From positions 35,443,030 to 35,507,029 of the forward strand of contig CM057841.1 of NCBI GenBank assembly GCA_030068075.1: a DNA stretch of 64,000 bases. The letters run 5' to 3'. The DNA is from Paguma larvata (taxonomy: Eukaryota; Chordata; Mammalia; Carnivora; Viverridae). Positions within the stretch are counted from its first letter, which is position 1. Each line of letters begins with the position of its first letter. A program made the position numbers and the translations under genes. Below are positions 44,910 to 57,659 of this stretch, in pieces. The notes under the pieces were generated by a model. The model had not been told where the DNA came from, did no database searches, and worked only from the letters and a program-made list of their open reading frames with translations.

Positions 44910-45459
44910 TGTATTAGTCAAGGTTCTCCAGAGAAAGAGAACTGGTTGGATTCTCTCTTTCTCTCTTCCTCACCCCTCTCTATATATCTCCAGAACTAAT
45001 ATATGTATAATATATATTACAGGAATTAGCTCATGTAGTTCTGGAGGCCGGTAAGTCCCATGATCTGCCATCTGCAAGCTTGAAAACCAGAAAGCTTGTA
45101 GTCTAATTCAGTCTGAGTCTGAAAGTCTGATAATTGGGGATGGGGGAGGGGCTGATATTGTAAATTCTGATCTGAGTGTGAAAGCCTAACAGCCAGGAGA
45201 GCTGATGTCTGAGATAGAAGATAGATGTCTCAGCTCAAGCAGAAAGAGGATGAATTCATCCTTCTTCCATCTTTTTGTTTTGCTTGCTCAAGAGATGCCC
45301 ATACTGGGAAGGGCCATCTGCTTTACTATTCACCAAATCAAATGCTAATCTTTCCCAGAAAAACCCTCACAGGCACATCCAGAAATAATGTTTTATCATC
45401 TATCTAGGCATCTATCCCTAAGCTCTGTTAAGTTGACACACAAAATTAATCATCATGCA
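44910..45459 (-). mobile_element. Old LTR with MaLR-like ends, antisense
   Basis: It begins TGTATTAGTCAAGGTTCTCC and ends AATTAATCATCATGCA, so it has TG..CA termini. Internal pieces 'gaattagctcatgtagttctggaggc', 'ctcacaggcacatccagaaataatgtt' and 'gttaagttgacacac' match a common mammalian LTR read in antisense. Exact family uncertain. No internal coding region. Confidence 0.68.
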
Positions 45460-45599
45460 GCTAAAGACTGGAAAATAGATTTATAAATCTTTCATATGAT
45501 TAAAAATATTGTAGTTGTGGTTAGTCTTATAATGTGTTATATATACAGGTATGGATATCAACTTGAATTAACTTGTCCAAGTTTGACATATGGCTTCAG

Positions 45600-45985
45600 C
45601 ATTTAGTAGCTGAATGATGAAGAAAAATTCTCTTGAACTCTGTTTTTCCATTTATAAAACACTTACAGGGGTGCCTGGGTGGCTCAGTTGGTTAATTGCC
45701 AGCTGGCTCAGGTCATGATCTTGCAGTTTGTGAGTTTGAGCCCCGCTTTGACCTCTGTGCTGATAGCTCAGATCCTGGAGCCTGCTTCAGATTTTGTGTC
45801 TCCCTCTCTCTCTGCCCCCCCCCCCTGCCACTTGCACTCTGTCTCTCTCAAAAATAAATTAAAAAAAAAAAACACTTAAAGCATCTAACTGGGTTGTTGA
45901 AAATTTAAATAAAATAAATGGAAAGGAACATGTCAAGAAATAGCACATAGTGAACTCAAAATAGTACTAATAGTAGGGCTCTCAT
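45600..45985 (+). repeat. MIR, split by a SINE
   Basis: The left part is 'gcatttagtagctgaatgatg' with 'tttttccatttataaaac'; the right part is 'ctaactgggttgttgaaaatttaaataaaat', then 'gcacatagtgaactcaaaatagt'. Across the SINE they join as MIR. Confidence 0.75.
45668..45868 (+). mobile_element. CanSINE inside a MIR
   Basis: Sense SINE, head GGGGTGCCTGGGTGGCTCAG. The TSD AAAACACTTACA/AAAACACTTAAA lies at 45656-45667 and 45869-45880. It includes a short C run at about 45817-45826. Confidence 0.96.
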
Positions 45986-46004
45986 AAATGATTCAAATAA
46001 AGTT

Positions 46005-48765
46005 ATTCAGAGATACTTCTGATCAAGATGGAGTAACAGATGATGGATTTACCATCCCACCTGAGAAACAAAAACTGGACAAAAAATACAAAACTGGTTT
46101 TCCAGACACTGGGCTTGAGGTGATGGAGGACAGTGATCCTGGGAAGATGGGGACAAATGAGATGAACGTTATGATTTTCTTTTGGAGTCTTTGGGCTCCA
46201 GGGCCAGAGGGAAAACCCATGTGGAGCCTAGAAGACTCCCTGCGTTGAGAAGATGGGGCTTTGTGTCTGGAGAGACAAGGGCAACTAGTTTTCAGGAAAA
46301 AGTACTGAAGCTGGGAGACCTTTGCTCACAGAGAGAAATCTAGGGATCTGTAGAATATTTTTTGAGTATTTAGCTAAGTATTTATTGATCAACATCATGT
46401 GTGTGTGAGAAATCTACCCACAGCTGGGAAAAGAGCCACTTGAAAGGATTAAAGAGAACAGTATTCAGATCTTACACGGGGCCAGGAATAGTGCTATTCC
46501 CACAAACTGGAGTGGAAGATTTCATAAATCATGGGGCAATGAGTTAGAATACTAAGAAACCTCTTGCCTGGTGTTGGGAAATAATTATCATTAGACTAAG
46601 CATGGCTCTGGTCCTATCTAATAAAGGTTAAACAAAGTGGAACCTGAAAGGATCAAACTGTTTCCAAGTAACTTAACTGCACCCCAAACAAAGCTCAAGA
46701 ACATTTTTTGGGGTTCAGAAATATCCAGGATCTAAGAAGGTAAAATTCACAATGTCTGGCATCCAGTAAAATATCATGAGGCAGATAAAGAAGCAGGAAA
46801 CTACAGTCTATATTGAAAAAAATCAACCAATTGAAGCTAACCCAGAACTAACAAATAATAGAATTAACCAAAAATGACATTAAAAAGTTCTAATAACTTT
46901 ATTCCATAAACTCAAAAAGTTAAATAGAAACAAGGAAGATACAAAAAAGACCCAAATAAAACTTATAGAGATGAACACTACAATGTCTGAAATGAAAAAA
47001 CTCACTGAATTAAATTAATGTAACATTAAGTAGAATTGCAGAAGAAATGTTAGTGAACTTGAAGATATAACAATAGGAAATATCCAGAACAAAAGGAAAT
47101 GAGAAAAAGAGTCAGTTGCTGCACGACTTTGTATGGCCTAATACAAATGTAATTCAAGTCCACAAGGAGAGGGAAGTATAAGTGAAGTACTGAAGAAGAC
47201 ATAGTTGAAGTATAATTGAAGTATATACTGAAGTTGAAGACATAATTGTTAAAGTTTTCCAAATTTGATGAAAACTATAAACCCACAAATGCAGGAATCT
47301 CAAATAACACCAAGCACAAAGAAAATGAAGAAAATTACACCAAGGCACATCACAATCAAATTGCTTAAAACCACTAATAAAGAGAAAATCTTAAAGGAAG
47401 CAGAAGAAAAAAGCCACAATACATACAATACAAGAGAAAGAAAGAAAACAGTAGACTTTTCATTGGAGAATGTAATTGAGAAAATAGAGGCATATCATCT
47501 TTATATAATTAAAAAAACAAAATAACTCTGCCAACCTAGAATTTATGCCTAATAAAATGTATTTCAAAATTGAATATAAAATAAAGACTTTCAGAAATAT
47601 AGAAACTGAAATAACTAATACCAGCAGATCTCTATTATAAAAATTGCTAAAGGAAGTCCTTCAGGGAGAAAGAAAATCATATTAGATGAAAGCATGAATC
47701 TACACAGAGGAATGGAAAGCCCTGGAAATGGTAACTACATTGATAAATATACAAGATTATGTTCTTATTTTTAAAATTGCTTTACAAGATTATTGACTCT
47801 TAAAACAAAAATAAAACAGTGCATTGTGGAATTTGTAACATATAAAGATGAAATGTATGACAAATGCCAAATAGAGATAAATGAAAGTATACTCTTGTGA
47901 GATTTTACTTTTTCATATGGAGTGATAAAATACACTTTGAAGATTAACTGTGATAAGTTATACATAAGTTCCCCTCCTCTCTAATATATATATATATACA
48001 TATATATATTTGTATATATTAATATGTATATGTATTAATACATATATAGTCCCAAGGCAACTGCTAAAATAAAAAAAATCCAAAACTAAATGACAGTGAT
48101 GATCAGATTGAATTGAAAAGCATTATCCCACTATATGCTGCCTATAGGACACACAAATTTACAAAGATAGAAATAGATTTAAAACAAAATAATAGAAAAG
48201 ATATACAATGCTAACACTTACCTAAAGAAAGAAATTCACAATTATAGTTCGTTATTTTAATATCTGTCCTCAATAGGTGAAAAGGAAGACTAAAAGGTCA
48301 ATAAAGCTTTGAAAGACTTCCTGATTGTACTAATCAACCATCTTGATCTAATTGATATTTAAACAATACTCCTATCAACAGAATTATTTTTGTTTTGAAT
48401 CATGGAACATTTATCAGGTTAGACCATATTCTGGACCATGAAACTAATCCCAATAAACTTAAAAGGATTCAAAACATATGACGTGTGTTCTCTGACCATG
48501 TCGGAATTGAATTACCAACAAATGACAAAAAGATAACTGGAAAGCCCTCAAATACTTGGAAACTTGATTACACACTTCTAAATTACCCAGGGATCAAAGA
48601 AGAAACCAAAAGGAACATTAGAAATTATTTTGAACTGAATGAAAAGGAAAATACAATATACAAATTTGTGGCATGTGAGCTAAGTGGTACTAATGAGGAA
48701 ATATGCAGCACTAAGCACCCAGACTATGAGATGTGTGTGTTGATAGCAACAAGACTTTTATAAGG
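46005..48765 (+). repeat. Old L1M/HAL1-like: ORF1 region into ORF2 endonuclease region
   Basis: Sense L1M text in order: 5' region ('gatcaagatggagtaacag'), ORF1 ('atgtctgaaatgaaaaaactcac', 'ccaaatttgatgaaaactataaaccc', 'caaggcacatcacaatcaaattgct'), inter-ORF ('atggtaactacattgataaat'), then ORF2 endonuclease ('ttctggaccatgaaac', 'tgttctctgaccatg', 'gggatcaaagaagaaacc'). Frames are broken, the longest pieces being 86 and 92 codons. Several internal deletions. Confidence 0.85.
47976..48052. repeat. AT-rich (TA)n-like tract
   Basis: An imperfect run of TA/TATG units interrupts the old L1 between ORF1 and ORF2. Confidence 0.8.
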
Positions 48766-48885
48766 CTACAATAAAGACATAAAGGCATAAAGATAGTCTA
48801 ATAGAACATTGTAACGAATGGAGAGTCTAGAAATAGGCCTGTCCATAGATAGGTGTACATGATCATATAACATTAATTGTAAGTG
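48766..48885 (+). repeat. Old L1M ORF2 fragment after a large deletion
   Basis: 'ggctacaataaagacataaaggc..agatagtctaatagaac' and 'gagagtctagaaataggcc' match the ORF2 stretch far downstream of the endonuclease. Next to 48765 this implies loss of nearly all the RT region from the copy. Confidence 0.62.
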
Positions 48886-49059
48886 ACTAGGTTTTATGGT
48901 ATATATGCATTGTGAAGATATGAGACTAGAAATGTAGGTAGGGGTCTTTCAGGCTTTTTTTTTTTTTGAAAGGTCATATATATTTTCCTGAATGTAATAT
49001 AGTCATTGAAGTATCAATGGGAGAGTAATAGGATACGATTTTTTTTTTTTTCAAAAAGA

Positions 49060-49660
49060 GGGAAGAGGTATGGAAGATGGATTATAGAAGGGTGAGATTT
49101 GATTCAGGTGGTATAGTTAGGAGGCCACGAGGTTGAGGAAAGGAGAGGGGTAGGTTTGAGATGTAATTAAGAGGATAGAACTGGGACGCCTGGGTGCCTC
49201 AGTTGGTTAAGCGGCCGACTTCAGCTCAGATCATGATCTTGCGGTTTGTGAGTTCGAGCCCTGTCATGGGATCTGTGCTGATAGCTCAGAGCCTGGAGCC
49301 TGCTTCAGATTCTGTGTCTCCCTTTCTCTCTACTACTCCTTCGCTCACTCATACACTGCCTCTCTCTCTCTCAAAAATAAACATTAAGGGAAAAAAAAGA
49401 GGGTGGAACCATCCAGTGGTCCTGTGTGGATGATTTAATGGGTGACAGGCAATGGTGTAGAAGGCATCAAGGCCAGCTCATAGGTTTCTATCTTGGAATT
49501 CTGAGCTGCTATCAGTGCCATTCACTTGGATAGGGAACAGGAGAAAGTGGTGAGTTTTGGGGGGCTCTTAGTGATTTCTGGTTTGAATTTGTTGAGTTTG
49601 AGGTTCTTTGGGGCCTGCCCAAGGTACTCAGAAGGATTATTGGGGTGAGAGCTCAGAGGA
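49060..49660 (-). repeat. L2, antisense, split by a SINE
   Basis: 'gtatagttaggaggccacg..' and 'gtttgagatgtaattaagagg', then after the SINE 'ggtttctatcttggaattctgagc', 'gtgccattcacttggatagggaac' and 'gttgagtttgaggttc', follow antisense L2 3' region order. Confidence 0.75.
49183..49397 (+). mobile_element. CanSINE
   Basis: Sense SINE, head 'gggacgcctgggtgcctcag', B-box-like GAGTTCGAGCCC. The TSD AGAGGATAGAACT/AGAGGGTGGAACC lies at 49170-49182 and 49398-49410. Confidence 0.95.
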
Positions 49661-49900
49661 CAGGACTGGTATCGTGGTAAGAATTTGGAAAGTGTTTAGT
49701 ATTTGTATGGAAATTAAATCCTTATACTTAAAGTTTCACAGCAAGAATGTGTAAAATAGAAAAAGAAAAGCATGGAGAATGTAAAATGTACTTGTGGAAG
49801 GTAACAGTATTTAAGGGACAAGCAGAGAACAAGAAATCACTGAGTGAATCTAGAAGTTTTTTTTTTGGAAGTGCCCAGGAGCTTAAAATAAATTTGGATT

Positions 49901-49936
49901 GTGTGTGTGTGTGTATGTGTGTGTGTGTGTGTGTGT
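49901..49936. repeat. (GT)n microsatellite
   Basis: 36 bp of GT repeats with one GTAT interruption. Candidate length polymorphism. Confidence 0.97.
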
Positions 49937-50174
49937 AAGGGCTCTGCACAGAGAACTTGTCTTGAAGTTATGTTTCCATCAAAGCACATTGTTTTTATTC
50001 AGACTATATGTTTATGGGGGAGGGCTGTTGAGGATTAATGTTGTCACTCTTTCTTGACCACACTAAGACAGACTCATTAAGGAGACTAAGCTGGTAGAGT
50101 CAGAGATAAGAAGAGAGTGGACATTGGTTATCAAATGTTGGAGAGCAGGCAAGTGCGAAAAGGACTGTAGTTTG

Positions 50175-50615
50175 TCAGATTGCCAGCAGGGAACAGATTG
50201 AGCTCTCAAATGGGTTAATTTGAGGAGAGCTTAATAAAGTGACTGTTTACCAAGGTGCAGGGGAAGGGTGGGGGGGCAGAATTCCATGTGACGGTGGCTT
50301 TCACTGGGGTTATTAAGAGGGTGAGACCATGACTGCTCCTCAGCCCAACAGGGCAAGAAGAGGGAGCAGTTACCAGAACCTGGCACAAGAGAGCTCCAAC
50401 CTTTGGCTGAAGGACTTCACAGGCTGAGCCTGGAGGGGAATTACCCTGATACTGTCTTGATTCTTCCCTCACCCTCTTGCATAAGCTTTCCACTGGCCAA
50501 ACCCAATCAGAAGCAAGGGAATATTTGAAGTAGTCCATACAGATCAGCATCTCGTGTGGAGCACATTGGGAGTGGATATAAAGGGGCAAATGAAATATAC
50601 ACAGCACAGACTGAG
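50175..50615 (-). repeat. Ancient LTR-like repeat, antisense, family uncertain
   Basis: 'gccagcagggaacagattgagctctcaaatggg', 'gaggagagcttaataaagtgactgtttaccaaggtg', 'gttaccagaacctggcac', 'ccaaacccaatcagaagcaaggg' match in order a common mammalian repeat. The plus-strand relic at 8850-9215 seems related. Confidence 0.5.
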
Positions 50616-50989
50616 AAATATCTATTGGAATTCATCACAAGAGGTCATTGAGGACTCTGGTGAAAAAGCTTTCAGGGCAAAGGTGGGGTAGCATGTAGAT
50701 TGTGGAGAATTTGGGGATTGAGCAGGGGGAGTGAAGAGGAAGAGATACTGATGAGGGAGAGTTTGGAGAGTTAATTTGGGGTAATGTATGGCAGATATGA
50801 GTTAAGATGGCAGACCCTTATTCATGATTATGTGCTGAGAAATGCAAAGTGACTGAGACAAAATAGTGCCTCAGTTTCCCATGATCTCTCTCTAGTTTTC
50901 CTCTGTTATTAATAGTGTAAAATCCAGGTCAGTATAAAGAGGCATTCATTATGACCAATCTGTAAGAGGATGTATGTCATGTAAGCTCT

Positions 50990-51085
50990 GTCTCCCCCAG
51001 AGTAGAGATTCTACTTTAAATGGCATTATAACCTCAATGCCTAGTTCACTGTTTGAAACATTAAAGGTGCTCAGTGAAAATTATT
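50990..51085 (+). repeat. L2 3' end
   Basis: 'tctcccccagagtagagattctac', 'aacctcaatgcctagttcactgtttg' and 'gtgctcagtgaaaattattgaat' follow the L2 3' end. Confidence 0.55.
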
Positions 51086-51574
51086 GAATACAAAAATGTT
51101 CAAATGTTCAAAACCCATAGAAACGTTCCAAAAGCATAATCTGACATATGAACCCAATTCGGTTATATTTAGGGAAGCTAAAAAAGTCATTGATGACCCA
51201 CACCTCTTCAGTATATATTCTACATCTCACTTTTACCATCCCTTTTGCACCTTCAGTAAGTAGTTTCCTTAAATGAATTTTAACCCTTCTTATTTGGACA
51301 GAGTTTGATTGTCATTTGACAAGTCATCTTAACTTTGTGAATGTTGGAACATCTCTCATGTGAATTTAAGTTCATTGCCAAGCTGTTTCTCTCCATGAGT
51401 TTTCTTCAGAAGGCTTTTTTGGTGCTTTTTTTCTTCCAATTTAACTGGTTTCATTTCTGGGCTGATATTATAGTATCTGAGTTTTAAGACTGAAAAATAT
51501 TTCCTGTCTAACCGGCTGTAAGTGGGTGGAAAGTTGCTTTTAGGTACTCCATGACCATCTTGTTCTCTTGCGTA

Positions 51575-54500
51575 AGAAGTAGTTTGAAACCAACACCACA
51601 GAAATACAAACAACCAGAAGAGAATATTACAAAAAACTATATGCCAATAGATTAGAAAACTTGGAAGAAATGGATAAATTCCTAGAAACATATAAACTAT
51701 CAAACTGAAACAGGAGGAAATAGAAAATTTGAACAGACTGAAAACCAGCAAAGAAATTGAGTCAGTAATCAAAAAACCCCCAACAAACAAAAGTGCAGGA
51801 CCACATGGATTCACAGAAAATTCTACCAAACATTTAAAGAATAGTTAATTCCTATTCTTCTTAAAATTTGGAAGAGGAGGAAAAACTTCCAAATTCATTC
51901 CGAAAGGCCAGTATTACCCTGATACCAAAACCAGATAAAGGTACCACTAAAAGAGAGAACTACAAGCCAATATCCTTGATGAACACAGATGTAAAAATTC
52001 TTAATAAAATACTAGTAAACCATATCCAACAATACGTTAAAAATAATTCACCATTATCAAGTGGGATTTATTCCTGGGTTGCCAGAGGGGTTCAATATTG
52101 GCAAATCAGTCAATGTGATACGTCGTATCAATAAGAGAAAGGATAAGAACCATACAGTCTTTTCAATAGATGCAGGAAAAGCATTTGACAAAGTACAACA
52201 TCCATTCATGATAAAAACCCTCAACAAATTAGGTTTAGAGAGAACATATCTCAACATAATCAAGGCCATCTATGAAAAGCCTGCAGCTGACATCATTCTT
52301 ACTGGGGAAAAACTAAGAGCTAAGGATGTCTACTCATACCACTTTTACTCAGCATAGTACTGAAAGCTCTAGCCTCAGCAATCAGCCAACAAAAAGAAAT
52401 AAAAATGCATTTAAATCAATAAGGAAGAAGTAAAACTTTCACTATTTGGAGATGACATGATTGCTGGAGTCCAGCTCCGGTGAGTCCAGGGGTCCCTGAA
52501 GGATGGACGGTGTCAGCGAAAGGAATGAGAGAGCCACAAAACGCAGTCTGATCACCAAGCAGGCATCTTTGGCAACTCTGCTCTGCTAGTCCCAATATCT
52601 TTATTTTTAGGTAGTGAGTTACATTACATCAGTGAACATTACTTTTTCTTAGAAGATAGTTAAAGAAAGAAGACAGTGTGTATTATGTCGATCTTAAGGA
52701 GAAGGAGAGTCTTATCTTAGCTATTTTAAGATTCTATTCCTAAGCTAAGGGTTATACACTGTTTTCGAAGTAGGGCTAGGTAAATTTATGGCAGGGAGAA
52801 AACAGGACATCCAAGAAGAAAGCAGGGTTGTTAGCGTAACCTTGAGTAAGCAGGTGGTGCATACATTGTTGTCTTAAGACGCATGCCAGTCATCTACAGA
52901 CAGGTCAGGAGTCTTTTTGTCTAGCCTCCTAAACTACAATGGGGGAAGTGTAACTCGTTTGGCAAGGACATAATTTTCTAATGCCTGCCCAAATTCCTTT
53001 GCTTATGAGTGAGTGAATTTACACAATAGGGGCCTAACGTCTACATAAGTTACACCAATTTTTAGCCGGCTTATAACTGCTATTCTGTATGATCAGTTTG
53101 TGTAACCTATCCGCAAGATGCAACTTTGAGGTTACTTCCAGCCAGGTTACTCTCATTTAGATGTTATCCATCAGGGCATCACACTCCAGGTCCCTTTTTT
53201 TTCAAATGCCATAAAACAAAAGAGCATTACATCCCCTGAGGCCAACGAGAGCAGCTCAAGAAATCCAGGCCTGAAAGGTCATTTTTAGAAGGAGATGGTA
53301 TTGGGGCGCTATTTGGTCAGCAGGAGACTTTGCAACATCTGCCTTTTCCACACAGGGAGACATCTCAACCTGTGAGGCCATGATGGCTCCCGACACATAA
53401 TGCTACATATAGAAAATTCTAAAGATTCCACCAAAAACCTGCTAGAACTGGTACTTGAATTCAGTAAAGTTGTAGAAATCTGTTGCATTTCTATACACCA
53501 ATAATGAAACAGCAGAAAGAGAAATCAAAGAATCGGTCCTATTTACAATTGTACCCAAAATAATAAAATATCTAGAAATAAACCTAACCAAAGAGGTGAA
53601 AGACCTGTACTCTGAAAACCATAAAACACTGGTGAAAGAAAATGAGATGAAACAAAGAAATGGAAAGGTATTCCGTGTTTATGGATCGCAAGAACAATTA
53701 ATGTTAAAATGTCTATACTATCCAAAGCAATCTACACATTTAATACAATCCCTATCAAAATACCAACAGCATTTTTTTTCACAGAACTAAAACAATCTTA
53801 AAATTTGTATGGAACCACAAAAGACCCCAAAGAGCTAAAATAATCTTGAAAAAGAAAGCAAAGCTTGAGGCATCACAACTCCAGATTCAAGTTATATTTC
53901 AAAGTGTAGTAATTAATCAAAACAGTATGGTACTGGCATAAAAATAGACACATAGAGCAATGGAACAGAATAGAAAATCCAGAAATGAACTCATAATTGT
54001 ATGGTCAGTTAATTTTCAACAAAGCAGGAAGAATAGCCAGCAGGAAAAAGAATATCTCTTCAACAGTGTTTGGAAGATGGACAGCAACAGGCAAAAAGGA
54101 ACACTCATGCACCATTGGTGGAATGCCAACTGGTACAGCCACCGTGGCAAATAGTATGAAGGTTCCTTAAAAAGTTAAAAATGCTACTATGTTAGGATCC
54201 AACAATCACACTACTGGATATTTACCCAAAGAATACAAAAATACTAATTCAAAGGAATATATGCGCCTCTATGTTTATAGCAGCATTATTTTCAATGGCC
54301 AAGATGTGGAAGCAGTTCAAGTATCCATTGAATAATGAATGAATAAAGCAGATATGATTTATATATACAATGCAATATTATTCAGCCATAAAAAAGAAAG
54401 AAATCTTGTCATTTAAAATGACATGGGCAGAGTTAGAGTATATTATGCTAAGCAAAATAAGTCAGAGAAAGACAAACACAGTATGATTTCACTTATACGT

Positions 54501-54750
54501 GGAATTTAAGAAACAAAGCAAACAAGCAAAGGGGAAATAAAATAAGAGAGATATACAAAGCAAGAAACAAACACTTAACTATAGAGAACAAACTGATGGT
54601 TACCAGAGAGTTGGGTGGGGGTGATAGGTTAAATAGGACTAAGAAGTGCACTTGTCATTATGAGCACAGGATGATGTATGGAACTGTTGAATTACTATAT
54701 TGTATACCTGAAACTAACTGGAATTAAAGTAAAAAGCTTAAATTTTAAAA
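51575..54750 (+). mobile_element. Carnivore-age L1, sense, with a solo LTR inside
   Basis: This is ORF2 from upstream of the RT domain to the 3' end. It contains 'ccagtattaccctgataccaaaaccagataaag', 'tcaatagatgcaggaaaagcatttgac' and an RT active-site-like F-G-D-D at 52445-52456 (canonical FADD). The LTR at 52462-53395 interrupts it; ORF2 continues at 53402 ('atatagaaaattctaaagattcc') to a 3' end near 54750. Small deletions lie near 52325 and a larger one near 54090. It holds no functional ORF. Confidence 0.93.
52462..53395 (-). mobile_element. Solo endogenous retroviral LTR (class II-like), 934 bp
   Basis: On the minus strand it runs TGTCGGGAGCC ... GGACTCCAGCA, so it has TG..CA ends. The 6-bp TSD CATGAT/CATAAT lies at 52456-52461 and 53396-53401, and a 6-bp duplication is typical of class II (beta-like) retroviruses. 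A polyadenylation signal AATAAA on the minus strand lies at about 52599-52605, toward the 3' end. No internal viral genes remain; the provirus was presumably reduced to one LTR by recombination. Confidence 0.88.
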
Positions 54751-57650
54751 AGTAGTATTTTGACATATTTAGAATCTTTCAGTAATGTTTTTTTGAAAGA
54801 AAAGTCTAAAGAGAATCTTGCTTCTTCCAACTCTTCGATTTTTTGATAATTTCCATTTCTCTCTTTTATGTTATTTGAAAGCAAATTCTATTTCTTCTTC
54901 TTTTTTCATTCACAAAACATAATGTTATGAAGTACCATAAAAGCAAACTAGCTTTAGTAACAAAATAGTAAAACATAATGAAACTTGGATATTCCAAGTT
55001 CTAGAACAAAAGGCAAAATCAATATCTCTATTAAGAAAAGGAATCTGGCAAATTCCAGTCTGGCTGCTGGAGCCTTTTATCCAATAGGCAGAAGCATAAT
55101 ATATAAAAGATAATAAATCAAAGTGAGCTTGCTGTTTCTCAGATTTTAATGGTTTGTGTTTAACTTTTAAAAGCAAACTCCAAATGGTTGTTTAAATTAC
55201 TGTAGTAGGATTATTAGGCATAGTTGTGAGGCAGAAGCAGAATTTTCTTCTTCTGAAATGTACATATTTCACACAGTATGTACATCCACATGCCAAGATG
55301 CATCAAAACTTTGCCTGTTTAGTGACAGCTTCATTTTTAAGCTTCCAAAGTGCATCAGCTAAAAGGATATAGATCTGTACATAAACATTGGAAGAGCTGA
55401 AGAAGCCAACATGATGCTTGCATTGCGGAGACTAGACATGTGGATTTTTATGTTGTACATAGTTCTGTCTTTGTGGTTCTAAAACCCAATTTATAGGAAA
55501 TGTTATAAACATATTGCTCCTCAAATAGTCATTTAACATCTTATTTTTATTAAAATATTTAAAATATCCATTTGGCTATTCAGATGATCTAATTTCAAGC
55601 ATATATTTTGGTGTGTATAAAATGCTATTTAAGTAATTGGATGTTTTTTCCTAATTATTTGCTAAAAATTCAACCTTCTGTAATTAAAAATAAATCTTTG
55701 AACTCACCACAGCAGTTATTTTCCCATAAACTTGATTGAGAGTGACAGAAATAGAAAAAATTTAAGCATGAATTGTGCCTATTTCCTATGAAATATCAGG
55801 TTTCCATTTCATTAAATTTGGGGAGCTTTTTTTTTTTCTTTTAAGAAATAATATGATACCGAAAGAAAGGAAATAAAATTCTTAGAAAGATCTCAAAAGA
55901 TTATTAATAGATGAGATTTGAATAAGACTGATCAAATACTGGAATGGATGCTTTCTTTTCTTTCTTTCTTTTTTTTTTTTTATTGCCTACATTGTCTGGA
56001 AACTGTTCAGTAGAACAAAGGGTTTTATGGATGAAAGACCGGTATGAAGAAACATGAATGTCAACTCAGGCTCTGAAAGACAGTCTGCTAATGAAATATT
56101 CTAAAAGTCATTTTCAAGGTGGTTGAAAGTTCTCACTGATGTGCACCAATGCCTTTGATAAAAAAAATTATATATATCAAATAATTACACAAGTGTTGGC
56201 TCTGGGGACAGAGAAAATAAGGTTAGCTCATATGCACCTGAATATTAGGGAGAGGCTTGTGTATGATACTTTATTTCCATGGGTGAAAATTATCAAGCAC
56301 CTGATAAAATTACTTTGGTAGTGAATTTCTTACTTCTTACTTGTGAAAAATTCCTTTTTCTGCTCTCTAGGTTATGCTAACCAACTGTGATCTATGATTT
56401 ACTACCTTAATGGTTACTTCTTTATGTGCAAAGTGTAGGAAGGAGATGATTATCTTTAAAAATTGAACTTTCCCAAAACATCCTTGAGTGAACTTTCCTG
56501 ATAAATGCAAGAAGTAAGGACTTTTCCCCAAAGGTCCACCGATCCACTCTATTAATATACATACCTGCCAATGACACTTACCCTCTGTTCTACAGTATGC
56601 ATTCTTTCCTAGGATATATGTATACATTCGCGGTAATAGTTTTGAAAGATATATATATATATATATGTATGTGCACATGTAGGTAAAATATACCTTTATA
56701 TGGGTTTATAATTGGATGGAACTTTACATTCGGATGTTCTTGGAATCTGTCTGCATCTGTTTTTTGTGATTTAGATTTTAATCATGCAAGTATGATGAGG
56801 GTTCTTTTTCAGGAGTGTCTATCATGGTGTCCCATACTGAGAGACTGTTAATTAGGTAACAGTGGTTCTATGATATAACCAAATTAATGAATGCATGGTT
56901 CATTAGGCTTTTTGAACACTTTAAACACTCTATATCAGGTGTCTACTTTCTGCCCCTGTCACAATCCCAGATGACTTACTGAATTTCAGTGGTTTGACAA
57001 CAGTATTAAGCTTTGTAGGTCTGAGTCTGGGTTGGGCTTGGTTTATGAAAGGCAACTAATCCCTGGTAGGTAGACTTTATCTCCATTCCATTTTATATTT
57101 TCGTGAATGAAATTTTAAAACATGCATTGTTGATACAAATATAAAAAGAATTTTGCATGATATTTAATTATATTTGGGACTGGCTTGATCTTAGCCTCTC
57201 AAACCCATCTACCTTAGTATATGTTATTACTAATTGTAATGCATTTTCCCCTTACACTATTTTTTTCTAACTGAAATTTTTCAGCAGTGTGGATTCAACC
57301 ACAGTGCTATCTTTTCTTTGAAACTTCAACTGAGATTCTTCTAATAAAGGCAATCACTCTGTACAAGTTCTTATAGTATTTTTTACATATGTATATGATG
57401 ACAATTTCATATCACATTGTAATTTTCAAGTACTTTTTCGTGTCTCATACTAGTCAGAGAGACTCTAGAGTATAGGGGGGTTAGTACTTATTTTTAAAAA
57501 AATTCCCAGGATTAAAAGTAGGTACTCAGTGAATATTAGTTTTCAAAAATTGTTCAAAGGTAAATAAAAGTACATAAACAAGATCCTCATAGTTAATAAG
57601 GAAGCTTGAAAGAAAATGGAGTCCAAGATGTGGTAACGTTCAGAGATAGT
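54751..57650. other. AT-rich single-copy block, nothing identified
   Basis: About 2.9 kb with no recognisable interspersed repeat. It has a T-rich patch at 55952-55981 and a (TA)n patch at 56649-56670. Open frames are short and AT-driven. Confidence 0.45.
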
Positions 57651-57659
57651 TTAAAAAAT

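Noticed and set aside
51356..51829. 157-codon minus-strand frame with hydrophobic segments
   Set aside because: From about 51575 it is the antisense shadow of an L1 ORF2. The hydrophobic look comes from reading A-rich L1 backwards.
52462..53395. Possible complete provirus
   Set aside because: Only one LTR is present between the two duplications. No gag, pol or env sequence was seen.
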